Below are positions 1 through 6,123 of a stretch of 33,057 bases of DNA, piece by piece (the stretch's first letter is position 1; each line of letters starts with the position of its first letter). The position numbers and the translations under genes were made by a program. The stretch comes from a virus: positions 1 to 33,057 of IMG/VR virus record IMGVR_UViG_3300020061_000055; one strand, given 5' to 3'. The notes beneath the pieces are model-generated. The model did no database searches and was not told the origin of the DNA. It saw only the letters and a program-made list of their open reading frames with translations.

Positions 1-1353
1 CATAATTTGCTTAGGTGCGACACCATCAATGATTGCAGCCTTAAGAATTGCAGCTACCTTTGACTCTTCCTTATCATATGCCTTAAGGTAGAGCGCCTCC
101 ATATCTACAAATCTTAACTGTCTATTAATCTTTGGTAGGTCAGGAAGAACATCATCTCTCATACGACGTATGATGAAAGATTTGGTAACTTCCCTAAATT
201 GGGGAATATTTCTAATTCCCGCTTCCCTATACTTACCGGTATCCTTATCCTTAATATAATCTACCCACATATTCTTGAAGTGGGCTTGACTAGGGAACAT
301 CTCAGGACGTAGCATATTAAGAACTGGAAAATATTCACTACCTCTATTCTTCCAGGGTGTTCCACTAAGAGGCATAAAATAATCAGCCTTAGCAACTAAC
401 TTCCTTAATTCACCTGTCCTAGTAGAATCAGGATTCTTAAAGTGCTGAATCTCATCTGCAACAACAGTCTTATATGGAATCTCTGCTAGCTTCTCAGTAG
501 GGATATTACGTAGCAAGTCCATTGATACGATGTATAGATTAAGATTAGGGATAATAAACATTTTCCCATGCTCGATAACCTGTCCCATCATCTCAGGACC
601 ACACCAATCAATAGCTTCCTTTAATGCTTGTATCTTAAGGGTAGACTTACATACCCATAATGCAGGACGCATTTCAGGATAGAACTTGAGCGCGCCAAGA
701 GCTTGAATAGTCTTACCAAGTCCAGGCTCATCTGCAATTAATGCCCTACCATTAGCATCAGATACAAATTTAATACCTTCTACTTGAAAAGGAAATACTG
801 TCTTACCCGAATTGCTAGTCCAAGAATTCAATTCTTCTATAGGATTCTTAATCTTATCCTTCTCAATGGTATGACCACATTGAAGGTGAACTAAAATCTT
901 CTTGAATCCTGTAATCTTATCTACCTTAGTAGTCCGTGATACTTCTACAGCTGTTACGGAACAAACTGGACAATAAGCATTAATAGACTTAATCTTCTTT
1001 TCAGGTCTAGTCTCTACTACATTAGTAGCACGTCCAGCTTCAGCATTAGAATGTCCACAAGGTCTAGGATTATTACATCCTAATTCTAATGCTTTCTGGA
1101 CCCATACATCATCGTGACCGTGGTCATGGCCTACCAATGCATGTGCCAATTCATGTTGAATAGTATCAATTAACTCAGCTTCCGAACGCGCGTTCAAATG
1201 TGGCACACTTATAATGATACGTTTATTAGTATGATCACATGCTGCAATGAACTTATCGACTTTGGTGAAATTAGTTCTAAAACCTAATTCCCAAAGACCA
1301 TACTTACGTAATGCTTTATCGCACAATAACTGTGCATCATACTGACGAACCAT
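1..1353 (-). CDS. SprT-like metalloprotease fused to SNF2-type helicase, partial
   Basis: The frame is open from ATG at 1353 to the window edge (451 residues), so the C-terminal helicase lobe is missing. Residues 1-165 look like an SprT/SPRTN-type zinc protease: HELAH at 67-71, a further GHDDVW at 79-84, then cysteine pairs YCPVC (127-131) and LQCGH (158-161) resembling the SprT zinc ribbon. Residues about 185-430 are the first lobe of an SNF2 helicase: FPFQVEGIKF, Walker A GLGKT (211-215), DEIQH box (300-304), LSGTPWKNR (329-337) and FIIRRMRDDVLPDLP (394-408). SprT proteins cut DNA-protein crosslinks and SNF2 proteins move along duplex DNA, so a role in clearing bound or crosslinked protein from DNA is inferred. 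No stop or frame change separates the two halves. Domain identity is strong; the joint function is a guess. Confidence 0.88.
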   Translation of the reverse strand, partial: MVRQYDAQLLCDKALRKYGLWELGFRTNFTKVDKFIAACDHTNKRIIISVPHLNARSEAELIDTIQHELAHALVGHDHGHDDVWVQKALELGCNNPRPCGHSNAEAGRATNVVETRPEKKIKSINAYCPVCSVTAVEVSRTTKVDKITGFKKILVHLQCGHTIEKDKIKNPIEELNSWTSNSGKTVFPFQVEGIKFVSDANGRALIADEPGLGKTIQALGALKFYPEMRPALWVCKSTLKIQALKEAIDWCGPEMMGQVIEHGKMFIIPNLNLYIVSMDLLRNIPTEKLAEIPYKTVVADEIQHFKNPDSTRTGELRKLVAKADYFMPLSGTPWKNRGSEYFPVLNMLRPEMFPSQAHFKNMWVDYIKDKDTGKYREAGIRNIPQFREVTKSFIIRRMRDDVLPDLPKINRQLRFVDMEALYLKAYDKEESKVAAILKAAIIDGVAPKQIM

Positions 1354-1382
1354 ATTGTTATACCTACTCTAGAGGTTTAATC

Positions 1383-1502
1383 TTATCTACCAAATAAAAA
1401 GGATAGTCCTACTACAGTCCAAAAGATATACCATAATTCATACCATCTAAATGGTTCAATTGGCTTTTTAATCTTACTGTTGAATTCGTTAGTTAGATTC
1501 AT
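1383..1502 (-). CDS. Small single-span membrane protein (39 aa), unknown
   Basis: A 39-residue frame begins with MNLTNEFNSKIKKPIEPFRW and continues into a hydrophobic, aromatic stretch (residues about 21-37, YELWYIFWTVVGLSFLF) ending in GR. This predicts one membrane span with a short basic N-terminal part. Its ATG overlaps the stop of the upstream 32-aa gene by one base (TAATG), which suggests coupled translation. It lies 29 bp upstream of the SprT-SNF2 gene in the same direction. I do not recognise a family. Support comes from the overlap, the clear membrane segment and the otherwise tight gene packing. Confidence 0.5.
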   Translation of the reverse strand: MNLTNEFNSKIKKPIEPFRWYELWYIFWTVVGLSFLFGR

Positions 1503-1600
1503 TATTTACTCTTACGTTTCTTATTACGTTTCTTACGATATTTTTCTAATGTTTTAGTAGATGCCCACTTGCCTTTGCCCTTGCCTGATAGTTTAGCCAT
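1502..1600 (-). CDS. Very small lysine/arginine-rich protein (32 aa)
   Basis: A 32-residue frame beginning MAKLSGKGKGKW and ending in a dense basic tail (YRKKRNKKRKSK). The protein has no acidic cluster and would bind nucleic acid non-specifically if made. It sits 5 bp after the stop of the 229-aa gene and overlaps the following 39-aa gene at TAATG. I do not recognise it. The length is at the limit for a confident call, but both neighbours fit it without space to spare. Confidence 0.45.
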   Translation of the reverse strand: MAKLSGKGKGKWASTKTLEKYRKKRNKKRKSK

Positions 1601-1605
1601 GATAA

Positions 1606-2295
1606 TTAACCATGCTTAATACAAGGCATAGGCCCCCCACACTCACCACAATTACCTGCTAGTATGTTAAATTTCTTTTCCCGTGCAATCTTCTCAGCAT
1701 CTTGCGTAGTCTTAATGAATGCCTTATATGCTTCCAAGCTCATACCTAAAGTCTTTGCCATCTTCTCTTCTTGTGTAGTCTTAACTGAAGATGGTTTCTT
1801 TACCTTAGCATACTCTTCCTTAGAATCATCGAAGTCCTTAAGACCTTTTTCCTTACGTCGTTCTTCCTTAAGTCTAGCCTGTTCTCTTTGTAGTGGGTCT
1901 AGTTTATACTTAATCTGGAAGATACTCATTCCTAATTGTTCAATCTCCTCTGTAATACTTTCAAGAGTCCGATTGATAATTGCAGGTGCATGATAATTGA
2001 ATATCTTATCATAATTCCTACAGGTAGTATCTACATTATCAAACTGAAGTTCAATTGGAATATTCAGTGCTTGATATATTACTGGAAGTAGTGGTCCCTG
2101 TTCTACTTTAGTTGTAGACTCTACATGAATGACACTTGCTGGTGCAATGTTAGTGAGATTGTTTATGATTGCCATGAAACAATCGTCACAGTAAAATATT
2201 CCTGCCTGCCATTCTCTACTTGCAGGATTAGGAGGATTAAATCCTCTTTCAATGCAGGATTGACAGTATTTTACATTGACTGCTGTTGTAGTCAT
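1606..2295 (-). CDS. Hypothetical protein with zinc-ribbon-like ends (229 aa)
   Basis: The N-terminus carries CQSC (residues 11-14) and CDDC (36-39), a typical four-cysteine zinc-binding spacing. The C-terminus carries a second cysteine/histidine group (CGECGGPMPCIKH). Between them are a mixed segment and a strongly charged helical region (about 110-180) rich in E, K and R that should form a coiled coil. No catalytic motif was found. The start overlaps the stop of the upstream 89-aa gene (ATGA), so the two are probably translated together. Protein or nucleic-acid binding is the most that can be inferred. Confidence 0.8.
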   Translation of the reverse strand: MTTTAVNVKYCQSCIERGFNPPNPASREWQAGIFYCDDCFMAIINNLTNIAPASVIHVESTTKVEQGPLLPVIYQALNIPIELQFDNVDTTCRNYDKIFNYHAPAIINRTLESITEEIEQLGMSIFQIKYKLDPLQREQARLKEERRKEKGLKDFDDSKEEYAKVKKPSSVKTTQEEKMAKTLGMSLEAYKAFIKTTQDAEKIAREKKFNILAGNCGECGGPMPCIKHG

Positions 2296-2561
2296 TTTAT
2301 TTTGAACTCTACTAATCTAGTCTCAAGTATATCTTCTCTACTAAACCTTATACTAAACCTTGACGCGTACTTATCTGCTTCATTTGCACTATCAAAGAAA
2401 TAAACTTCCTTGAGCTTGGTAGCTGCTGTAAATCCTATGAGATTACCGTAGGAATCTTCGTCTATTCCAATCGGTGCGTCATGTTTAGGCCAATATAATA
2501 TATACTTAGGAGAAAATATTTTCTTAGTTTCTTCTGTATATTTGACTACTTTAACAGTCAT
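2292..2561 (-). CDS. Hypothetical protein (89 aa)
   Basis: A small soluble mixed alpha/beta protein with no cysteines and no recognised motif. It includes an aromatic segment ILYWPKHDAPIG and a later helix around FDSANEADKYASRF. That helix vaguely resembles the short segment SNKSDAHDWACRN in the 46-aa protein at 4595-4735, which hints at a shared small fold but is not proof. An AAGG-type ribosome site lies upstream of the ATG. It overlaps the 229-aa gene by four bases (ATGA). Confidence 0.7.
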   Translation of the reverse strand: MTVKVVKYTEETKKIFSPKYILYWPKHDAPIGIDEDSYGNLIGFTAATKLKEVYFFDSANEADKYASRFSIRFSREDILETRLVEFKIK

Positions 2562-2607
2562 CTTTAATTGACCTTAGGCTGATAGGTAGGTGGATACTTA
2601 ATGATAC

Positions 2608-2790
2608 TCAACGTTGGACCGTCCTTCTAATCCTATCAATGAAATTTTCAAATTCATCGTCGGTTCCAGTTAAATCAACAAATGATACTAACTTACCTGT
2701 AATCATGCTACGTGATATCAATTCGATTGTCATCTCACCATTAGCATCTTTAGGTAATCTCTTATTGATTACCAAATCACATAGTCTCAT
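2608..2790 (-). CDS. Hypothetical protein (60 aa)
   Basis: A 60-residue protein beginning MRLCDLVINKRLP. Alternating hydrophobic and polar stretches (MTIELISRSMITGKLVSFVDL) suggest a few beta strands followed by a short C-terminal helix (DDEFENFIDRIRRTV). It has no recognised family. An AAGG site precedes the start (AAGGTCGCATACAAG then ATG). It lies in the same minus-strand series as its neighbours, 46 bp before the 89-aa gene. Plausible phage early-type gene of unknown role. Confidence 0.65.
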   Translation of the reverse strand: MRLCDLVINKRLPKDANGEMTIELISRSMITGKLVSFVDLTGTDDEFENFIDRIRRTVQR

Positions 2791-2843
2791 CTTGTATGCG
2801 ACCTTTCTTTACAGGTTATTTACCAATTAAATTAAACGCTCGA

Positions 2844-2891
2844 CTGGATTATCTTTACCCATTGATAATGATAATGATAATGATAATCCAG
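2844..2891 (-). repeat. TGATAA x4 tandem repeat inside a 10-bp inverted repeat
   Basis: CTGGATTATC (2844-2853) and GATAATCCAG (2882-2891) are perfect inverted copies. The right half of the enclosed segment consists of four tandem TGATAA units (2863-2886), the last merging into the stem arm. Because each unit can pair with the left arm, several registers of hairpin are possible. It lies in the gap between two minus-strand genes (52 aa and 60 aa). There is no T-run after the stem, so a simple intrinsic terminator is not supported. An mRNA-stabilising or processing hairpin is possible. Confidence 0.6.
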
Positions 2892-2908
2892 CCCAATTCT
2901 CAATTTAA

Positions 2909-3067
2909 TTAACCAGGAATTGTAACGATAAAGGGATTCCTTTCAACTACCGTAGTATTCAAAGCGCCATTATCATAATGGCATTTCATTGCATCCTTTT
3001 GAGTAGACGAAGGTCCTAATGTAGATGGATTAATCTTACCACACACTAGACAGATTTTTGTTGGCAT
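2909..3067 (-). CDS. Small zinc-binding-type protein (52 aa)
   Basis: The frame starts at ATG 3067 and ends with TAA at 2909-2911. It begins MPTKICLVCGKINPSTLG, with a CxxC knuckle at residues 6-9 and a later C and H (MKCHYDNG). The short length and knuckle are typical of small phage zinc-finger proteins, though only three cysteines and one histidine are available. It lies 5 bp downstream of the 64-aa zinc-ribbon gene in the same direction. Function unknown. Confidence 0.6.
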   Translation of the reverse strand: MPTKICLVCGKINPSTLGPSSTQKDAMKCHYDNGALNTTVVERNPFIVTIPG

Positions 3068-3072
3068 TTGAT

Positions 3073-3267
3073 TTAGTCTCTTGGGTCAGGTTCAATACTG
3101 TAATCAAAAGGAACATATCTAACAACTCGATTAGCAGCCTTAATTCTTGCATCTTCCTGAGCATTTTGGTAATCCGAACTATCATTGCAAGGAATGCAAG
3201 TTCTATCTTCGTAATGAAGAGTATTTCTCTTACACTTAACACAAGGTATGTTGGTAATGTAAAGCAT
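3073..3267 (-). CDS. Small zinc-ribbon protein (64 aa)
   Basis: MLYITNIPCVKCKRNTLHYE gives CVKC at residues 9-12, and CIPC follows at 24-27, the spacing of a zinc ribbon. The rest is a polar helix (YQNAQEDARIKAANRVVRYV) and an acidic tail. Similar one-ribbon proteins are common in phage early regions and are usually of unknown role. The ribosome site AAGGA lies within the tandem repeat just upstream. A 68-aa frame on the same strand overlaps it but has no cysteine pattern and is taken as a shadow. Confidence 0.7.
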   Translation of the reverse strand: MLYITNIPCVKCKRNTLHYEDRTCIPCNDSSDYQNAQEDARIKAANRVVRYVPFDYSIEPDPRD

Positions 3268-3297
3268 CTTGTTAATCCTTGTTAATCCTTGTTAATT
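3268..3297 (-). repeat. Three tandem 10-bp units at a gene junction
   Basis: CTTGTTAATC occurs at 3268-3277 and 3278-3287, with CTTGTTAATT at 3288-3297. Read on the coding (minus) strand, the units contain AAGGATTAAC. The repeat supplies the last codons and stop of the 130-aa gene and, in the next unit, an AAGGA ribosome site for the 64-aa gene. Gain or loss of a unit would change spacing and possibly the stop position. Confidence 0.7.
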
Positions 3298-3671
3298 GGA
3301 TAATAATAGTCAGTATCTCTCACTCTAATCTTAGTTATCTTTCCTTCCTTAAATAATATACTTAAATAATCTGCAATTGTAAACTTAGTGCTACCTGAAT
3401 AGTAGTCATACCTCTTACAAAATTCTCTGAACAAATAATAAACCTGATACGCATTTAGTCCAGAAGATTGATTAACAATCAACTGAATTAAACTCATAGT
3501 TTTCCCACGCAAATCTTTAGGTCTATATGACTCTTTGGACAGTGTCGTTTGGTTTACTAATGATTCATTATTGGATGCAATCTGAATGTGTTCTGGTTTA
3601 GATTCGGTTGAAGACTTGGAAGGCTCAGAGTGCCCTAAGTCTTTTCGTTTCAACGGTTTAGCGAGAATCAT
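3282..3671 (-). CDS. Winged-helix-like protein, probable regulator (130 aa)
   Basis: The N-terminal half (to about residue 55) is polar and probably unstructured. The C-terminal half looks like a small winged-helix domain: helix (MSLIQLIVNQSS), helix (AYQVYYLFREFCKRY), helix (TIADYLSILFKEGK) and a two-stranded wing (ITKIRVRDTDYYYPI). The start at 3671 is chosen because GGAGGG lies about 10 bases upstream. A longer frame starting at 3701 would begin inside the -10 box of the promoter at 3702-3730, so it could not be made from that transcript. As first gene after a promoter with paired operator-like sites, it is a candidate autoregulator. DNA binding is inferred from fold pattern only. Confidence 0.7.
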   Translation of the reverse strand: MILAKPLKRKDLGHSEPSKSSTESKPEHIQIASNNESLVNQTTLSKESYRPKDLRGKTMSLIQLIVNQSSGLNAYQVYYLFREFCKRYDYYSGSTKFTIADYLSILFKEGKITKIRVRDTDYYYPINKD

Positions 3672-3701
3672 CCCTTTGACCCTCCCTCCCTCCCCCGGCA
3701 T

Positions 3702-3730
3702 ATCTTACCACACCCGTTAGACCTTGTCAA
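3702..3730 (-). promoter_or_regulatory. Sigma70-type promoter for the leftward gene series
   Basis: On the minus strand TTGACA (3730-3725) is followed by a 17-base spacer and TAAGAT (3707-3702). This is close to consensus with ideal spacing. Transcription would start near 3695, upstream of the 130-aa gene start at 3671. Confidence 0.85.
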
Positions 3731-3749
3731 GTGTCACCTAGAGTGGACA
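3731..3749 (-). promoter_or_regulatory. Operator-like site A, abutting the -35 box
   Basis: Read on the minus strand: TGTCCACTCTAGGTGACAC. It has imperfect dyad symmetry (TGTC...GACA) and touches the -35 box of the leftward promoter. It matches site B (3835-3853) in 16 of 19 positions, differing only in the central spacer. The position suits an activator or a looping repressor. Confidence 0.6.
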
Positions 3750-3834
3750 CTATGTAATTAGTGCATGGTTGTGGGGTGTTCTTATATTTTATATATATTT
3801 ATAATATATATAATAACAATACAACACACACCAC
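3750..3834. other. AT-rich spacer between the two operator-like sites
   Basis: About 85 bp separate the inverted sites. The segment 3781-3826 is almost wholly A and T (repeated TATATAT and ATAATATA tracts). Such a tract between protein-binding sites can be a duplex-unwinding region of an origin, or a flexible spacer for looping. No gene fits here. Confidence 0.6.
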
Positions 3835-3853
3835 TGTCCACAGGAGGTGACAC
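3835..3853 (+). promoter_or_regulatory. Operator-like site B, inverted copy of site A
   Basis: TGTCCACAGGAGGTGACAC on the plus strand, the inverted partner of site A. A further shared word, GGGTGTGGT, lies outside each site (3858-3866 plus strand; 3707-3715 minus strand), so the similarity extends past the core. No promoter is evident next to this copy. Confidence 0.55.
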
Positions 3854-4070
3854 ATATGGGTGTGGTCGAGATGGTAGGGGGAAGGATAGGGTATCGACGC
3901 TAACTCTATCCGTATCAGTCACTTAGCCCTGATTTGACTCGACTGAAATGCATCCAAGACTCATTCAAATGGCATTCAAATCATGTTCTCATCTAAACCA
4001 AATGAAGAAATCTCTACTCAATTATTCTACTCGATTAGATTATCACATGACTAATAAGCTAATAGAATAT

Positions 4071-4107
4071 CCGAGTTTATCCTTTATCGAATCATGTTGT
4101 AACTCGG
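4071..4107. repeat. Hairpin CCGAGTT/AACTCGG
   Basis: CCGAGTT (4071-4077) and AACTCGG (4101-4107) pair perfectly around a 23-base loop. No T-run follows on either strand. Confidence 0.5.
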
Positions 4108-4121
4108 AAAGGTCACATGAT

Positions 4122-4133
4122 AAGACTAGTCTT
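4122..4133. repeat. 12-bp perfect palindrome
   Basis: AAGACTAGTCTT is a perfect dyad without a spacer, so it is more likely to be a protein-binding site than an RNA hairpin. Confidence 0.45.
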
Positions 4134-4228
4134 TATACTCTGGCTAGTATTGAGTCCATTTCTAATGCATTGTGCAATCTCCTATGTTAGAGTCCATAGT
4201 GAGGAATCACCCTTGGGCTATCCTCTAC

Positions 4229-4315
4229 TAAGTATACAATCCTTATTTCAGCGTTAGCCTATCTCTAGGCAGAGTGTTAACACCCTTCGTCAGCTTATTC
4301 GTGATTGTATACTTA
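4229..4315. repeat. 13-bp inverted repeat enclosing nested hairpins (possible structured RNA)
   Basis: TAAGTATACAATC (4229-4241) and GATTGTATACTTA (4303-4315) are perfect inverted copies 61 bases apart. Inside, GCCTA (4257-4261) pairs with TAGGC (4266-4270) around four bases. Read on the minus strand the loop is GAGA, a GNRA tetraloop. GTTA (4253-4256) can pair with TAAC (4278-4281) to extend it with a bulge. The nested stems resemble a folded RNA, more naturally read on the minus strand, downstream of the 207-aa gene unit. No known RNA family is recognised. Confidence 0.5.
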
Positions 4316-4465
4316 ATAGAATATAGCAATTAGGTGAATAGTTTAAGGACATATTCAGGTCCAGTTTTAGTTATTCAGTGAGAATAATAAAACAAGAAAC
4401 AAACCATCCACGAAACTCTTCTACTTTCTGGAATCTCTTGAAATGGTCCAAGTCTTGGAATCGCC

Positions 4466-4487
4466 CACAAAGCTCTATTTCTTTGTG
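4466..4487. repeat. Hairpin CACAAAG/CTTTGTG
   Basis: A 7-bp stem with an 8-base loop. On the plus strand it is followed after four bases by TTTTT, but the stem is short and AT-rich, so termination would be weak. No plus-strand gene ends here. Confidence 0.35.
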
Positions 4488-4526
4488 ATGATTTTTGTGT
4501 CTGACACAGTAGCAGATAATCATTAA

Positions 4527-4598
4527 TCACCTATTCTTAAGTAGAGTATAACCCAATCCTAGTAGAAGGTCAATAGCCTTTCGTTCTTTCTTTTTCAT
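4527..4598 (-). CDS. Possible 23-aa coupled peptide
   Basis: The ATG at 4598 overlaps the stop of the 46-aa gene (ATGA), and the frame encodes MKKKERKAIDLLLGLGYTLL plus KNR before TGA at 4529-4527. The sequence would form a basic, amphipathic helix. Such coupled mini-genes occur in phages, but length alone gives little support. Family unknown. Confidence 0.35.
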   Translation of the reverse strand: MKKKERKAIDLLLGLGYTLLKNR

Positions 4599-4735
4599 CT
4601 ATGGATATCTTCCACATTAATCATTTGCATAATCTCCCATTCAAAATGAAGATTACGACACGCCCAATCATGAGCATCTGATTTATTAGAGAATCCTACG
4701 TAGACAGTTCCGTGGCATACTATTGAGAATCGCAT
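4595..4735 (-). CDS. Small hypothetical protein (46 aa)
   Basis: The frame is open from an ATG at 4813, but the start at 4735 is preferred: AGGGA lies 7 bases upstream, and the preceding 26 residues look unlike the rest. The 46-residue product begins MRFSIVCHGTVYVGFSNKSD and continues DAHDWACRNLHFEWEIM, a compact beta-beta-alpha pattern reminiscent of small phage proteins of unknown function. It lies downstream of the 207-aa gene and probably shares its promoter. The longer 72-aa form cannot be excluded. Confidence 0.55.
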   Translation of the reverse strand: MRFSIVCHGTVYVGFSNKSDAHDWACRNLHFEWEIMQMINVEDIHR

Positions 4736-4874
4736 TTTAGTTTCCCTAATGAGAGTCCGTGTTATCGTTTCAATAGATTTTATCGAATGCACCAATATTA
4801 GATACTGATGCATTCTGTAAAAGCTACGAACAGTTATGATGCATGTTCAGGCACGTTACTTGTAAGGTTAATCC

Positions 4875-5498
4875 TTACTCATCCTCATCAGACTTAGTCC
4901 GACGCAGAGGAGTAGCATCAAAATCAGCTACCGTATAATCCTCTGGCAATGCCTTAGCAATAACCAATTGACTAACGGCAGTCTCCTTCGATACTCCAGC
5001 AAGACGAATGAAATTAGCAACCAGACGTGCCATTGCAGTATCACGCTTCTCACCTTCAAGAGGCGTATACTTATTAACAAGAGACTGATATGCAGCCGAC
5101 TTAGCATCTGCTCTCAGCTTAATGTTAATAACCTTGACTACAGTGGCAACTGCCTCACCAATAGTCTTAGACACAGCTTCGTCCTTAGAAGTCAAAGCCG
5201 TTCCAAGCATAGTGATAGCAGAATCATCTAGCTTAGCCTCGAAGTAACGCAGAGCATTAGCAAGGCTATTAACCTTGTTATACTCAAAGGGTTCCTCTTT
5301 ATTCTCGTAAAGAACCTTTTTTGCATCATCGGTAACCTTAATGGAGAATGTTCCACGAAGAACTTCCCCAAATTCAGTTTCCTTAACTACGTTACTAACT
5401 TCAGTCGTCTCACCTTCAGTAGGCAACAATGATGCAACATTCTGGAAAGATACCAGGACACCATTAGAAACGAGACGACCGCGATTATTCTTATTCAT
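4875..5498 (-). CDS. Unknown phage protein with acidic C-terminal tail (207 aa)
   Basis: The ATG at 5498 is preferred over an upstream TTG (5519) because GGAG lies 9 bases upstream of it. The protein has a beta-rich N-terminal half (RGTFSIKVTDDAKKVLYENK) and an alanine-rich helical C-terminal half (AVATVVKVINIKLRADAKSA), ending in a disordered acidic tail (RRTKSDEDE). Its own strong promoter suggests high expression. An acidic tail after a folded core is typical of phage single-stranded-DNA-binding proteins, but no OB-fold signature is certain, so that remains only one possibility. Codons look richer in C/G-ending forms than in the late genes. Confidence 0.75.
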   Translation of the reverse strand: MNKNNRGRLVSNGVLVSFQNVASLLPTEGETTEVSNVVKETEFGEVLRGTFSIKVTDDAKKVLYENKEEPFEYNKVNSLANALRYFEAKLDDSAITMLGTALTSKDEAVSKTIGEAVATVVKVINIKLRADAKSAAYQSLVNKYTPLEGEKRDTAMARLVANFIRLAGVSKETAVSQLVIAKALPEDYTVADFDATPLRRTKSDEDE

Positions 5499-5546
5499 TT
5501 GGACATTCTCCGGTTTCAAGTGGAGGATAATTCCCCCGACTCAGTA

Positions 5547-5575
5547 ATAGTAACACGGACACCTCTCTTTGTCAA
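5547..5575 (-). promoter_or_regulatory. Sigma70-type promoter for the 207-aa gene
   Basis: On the minus strand TTGACA (5575-5570), a 17-base spacer, then TACTAT (5552-5547). A run GTCGGGGGAATT follows before the ribosome site. The start of transcription would lie near 5540, giving a leader of about 40 bases before ATG 5498. Confidence 0.85.
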
Positions 5576-5674
5576 CTGGAATCGACTCCAATTGGCTAAA
5601 TCAAGAGGTATCCTTTAATGACTGGAATTTGGGTGAGAAAATGGACAGAAATCGACGTCGACCTAAACGCGAGA

Positions 5675-5926
5675 TTAGTCTTGAAATGGAATAGGATAAA
5701 GAGTAATAGAAATATTACCCGTTTCATCATTCCATTGTCTATACTTAGATAAATCAGCATTGTATAACCCTGCTGAATAATCAATGAAAGTATAGTCCAT
5801 CATTTTCATCATGTTCTCTGCTGTAATTAAAGCATGAGACATATGATGAAAATAGTAGTGTGTTACCTCATCACGATAAGCATTTTGGACACGAAGAATA
5901 AACATAATTATCCTTAGTCCAATCAT
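5675..5926 (-). CDS. Hypothetical protein (83 aa; possibly 76)
   Basis: The frame starts at ATG 5926 (AGAGG about 9 bases upstream). A second ATG at 5905 has AAGGA 5 bases upstream and may be the true start. The product is rich in H, Y and M (VTHYYFHHMSHALITAENMM) with no cysteines and no recognised motif. It is the last leftward gene before the large gene-free centre. No clear promoter was found immediately upstream. Its codons and start signals look genuine, but its role is unknown. Confidence 0.55.
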   Translation of the reverse strand: MIGLRIIMFILRVQNAYRDEVTHYYFHHMSHALITAENMMKMMDYTFIDYSAGLYNADLSKYRQWNDETGNISITLYPIPFQD

Positions 5927-6102
5927 TAAAGCATACCTCTCAAAAGAGAAAGGTTCTCTATCGGCCTCTAGTAGAGTGTCAGGTTAGTTAATTATCCTAA
6001 TTTTGTAGTGTTACTATTAATCGTTTACTACTATACACGGTCCGCTGTCATTTTACTTACAGAATCAGGGGACTTTGGCATAGTAGTAGACAAGGCATAG
6101 TG

Positions 6103-6123
6103 TAACAATTAGGTGCATTGTTA
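6103..6123. repeat. Hairpin TAACAAT/ATTGTTA
   Basis: A perfect 7-bp stem closes the 7-base loop TAGGTGC. The left arm and loop form the word CAATTAGGTG, also found at 4327-4336. Confidence 0.45.

Larger units (their letters stand above)
3867..4526. other. Gene-free region with hairpins
   Basis: No frame here has both a credible start and coding-like composition. Visible structure: GGATAG/CTATCC arms at 3884-3911, a stem at 4071-4107, a 12-bp palindrome at 4122-4133, a 13-bp inverted repeat at 4229-4315, and CACAAAG/CTTTGTG at 4466-4487. Shared words with the other gene-free region are TGGCTAGTATT (4141 and 6269) and CAATTAGGTG (4327 and 6106). Each of these alone is near chance. A control region, origin or small-RNA region is possible. 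Confidence 0.5.

Noticed and set aside
3036-3242. 68-aa minus-strand frame overlapping the 64-aa zinc-ribbon gene
   Set aside because: Leucine/isoleucine-rich shadow with no cysteine pattern. The overlapping 52- and 64-aa frames have zinc motifs and ribosome sites.
3672-3701. Upstream start (MPGEGG...) for the winged-helix-like gene
   Set aside because: That start codon abuts the -10 box, before the expected transcription start, while the ATG at 3671 has a good ribosome site.
3948-4190. 80-aa plus-strand frame
   Set aside because: No ribosome site, serine/leucine/cysteine-rich product, and it crosses the hairpins and palindrome of the gene-free region.
4466-4497. Intrinsic terminator from the CACAAAG hairpin plus TTTTT
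   Set aside because: Short AT-rich stem, a four-base gap before the T-run, and no plus-strand gene upstream to terminate.
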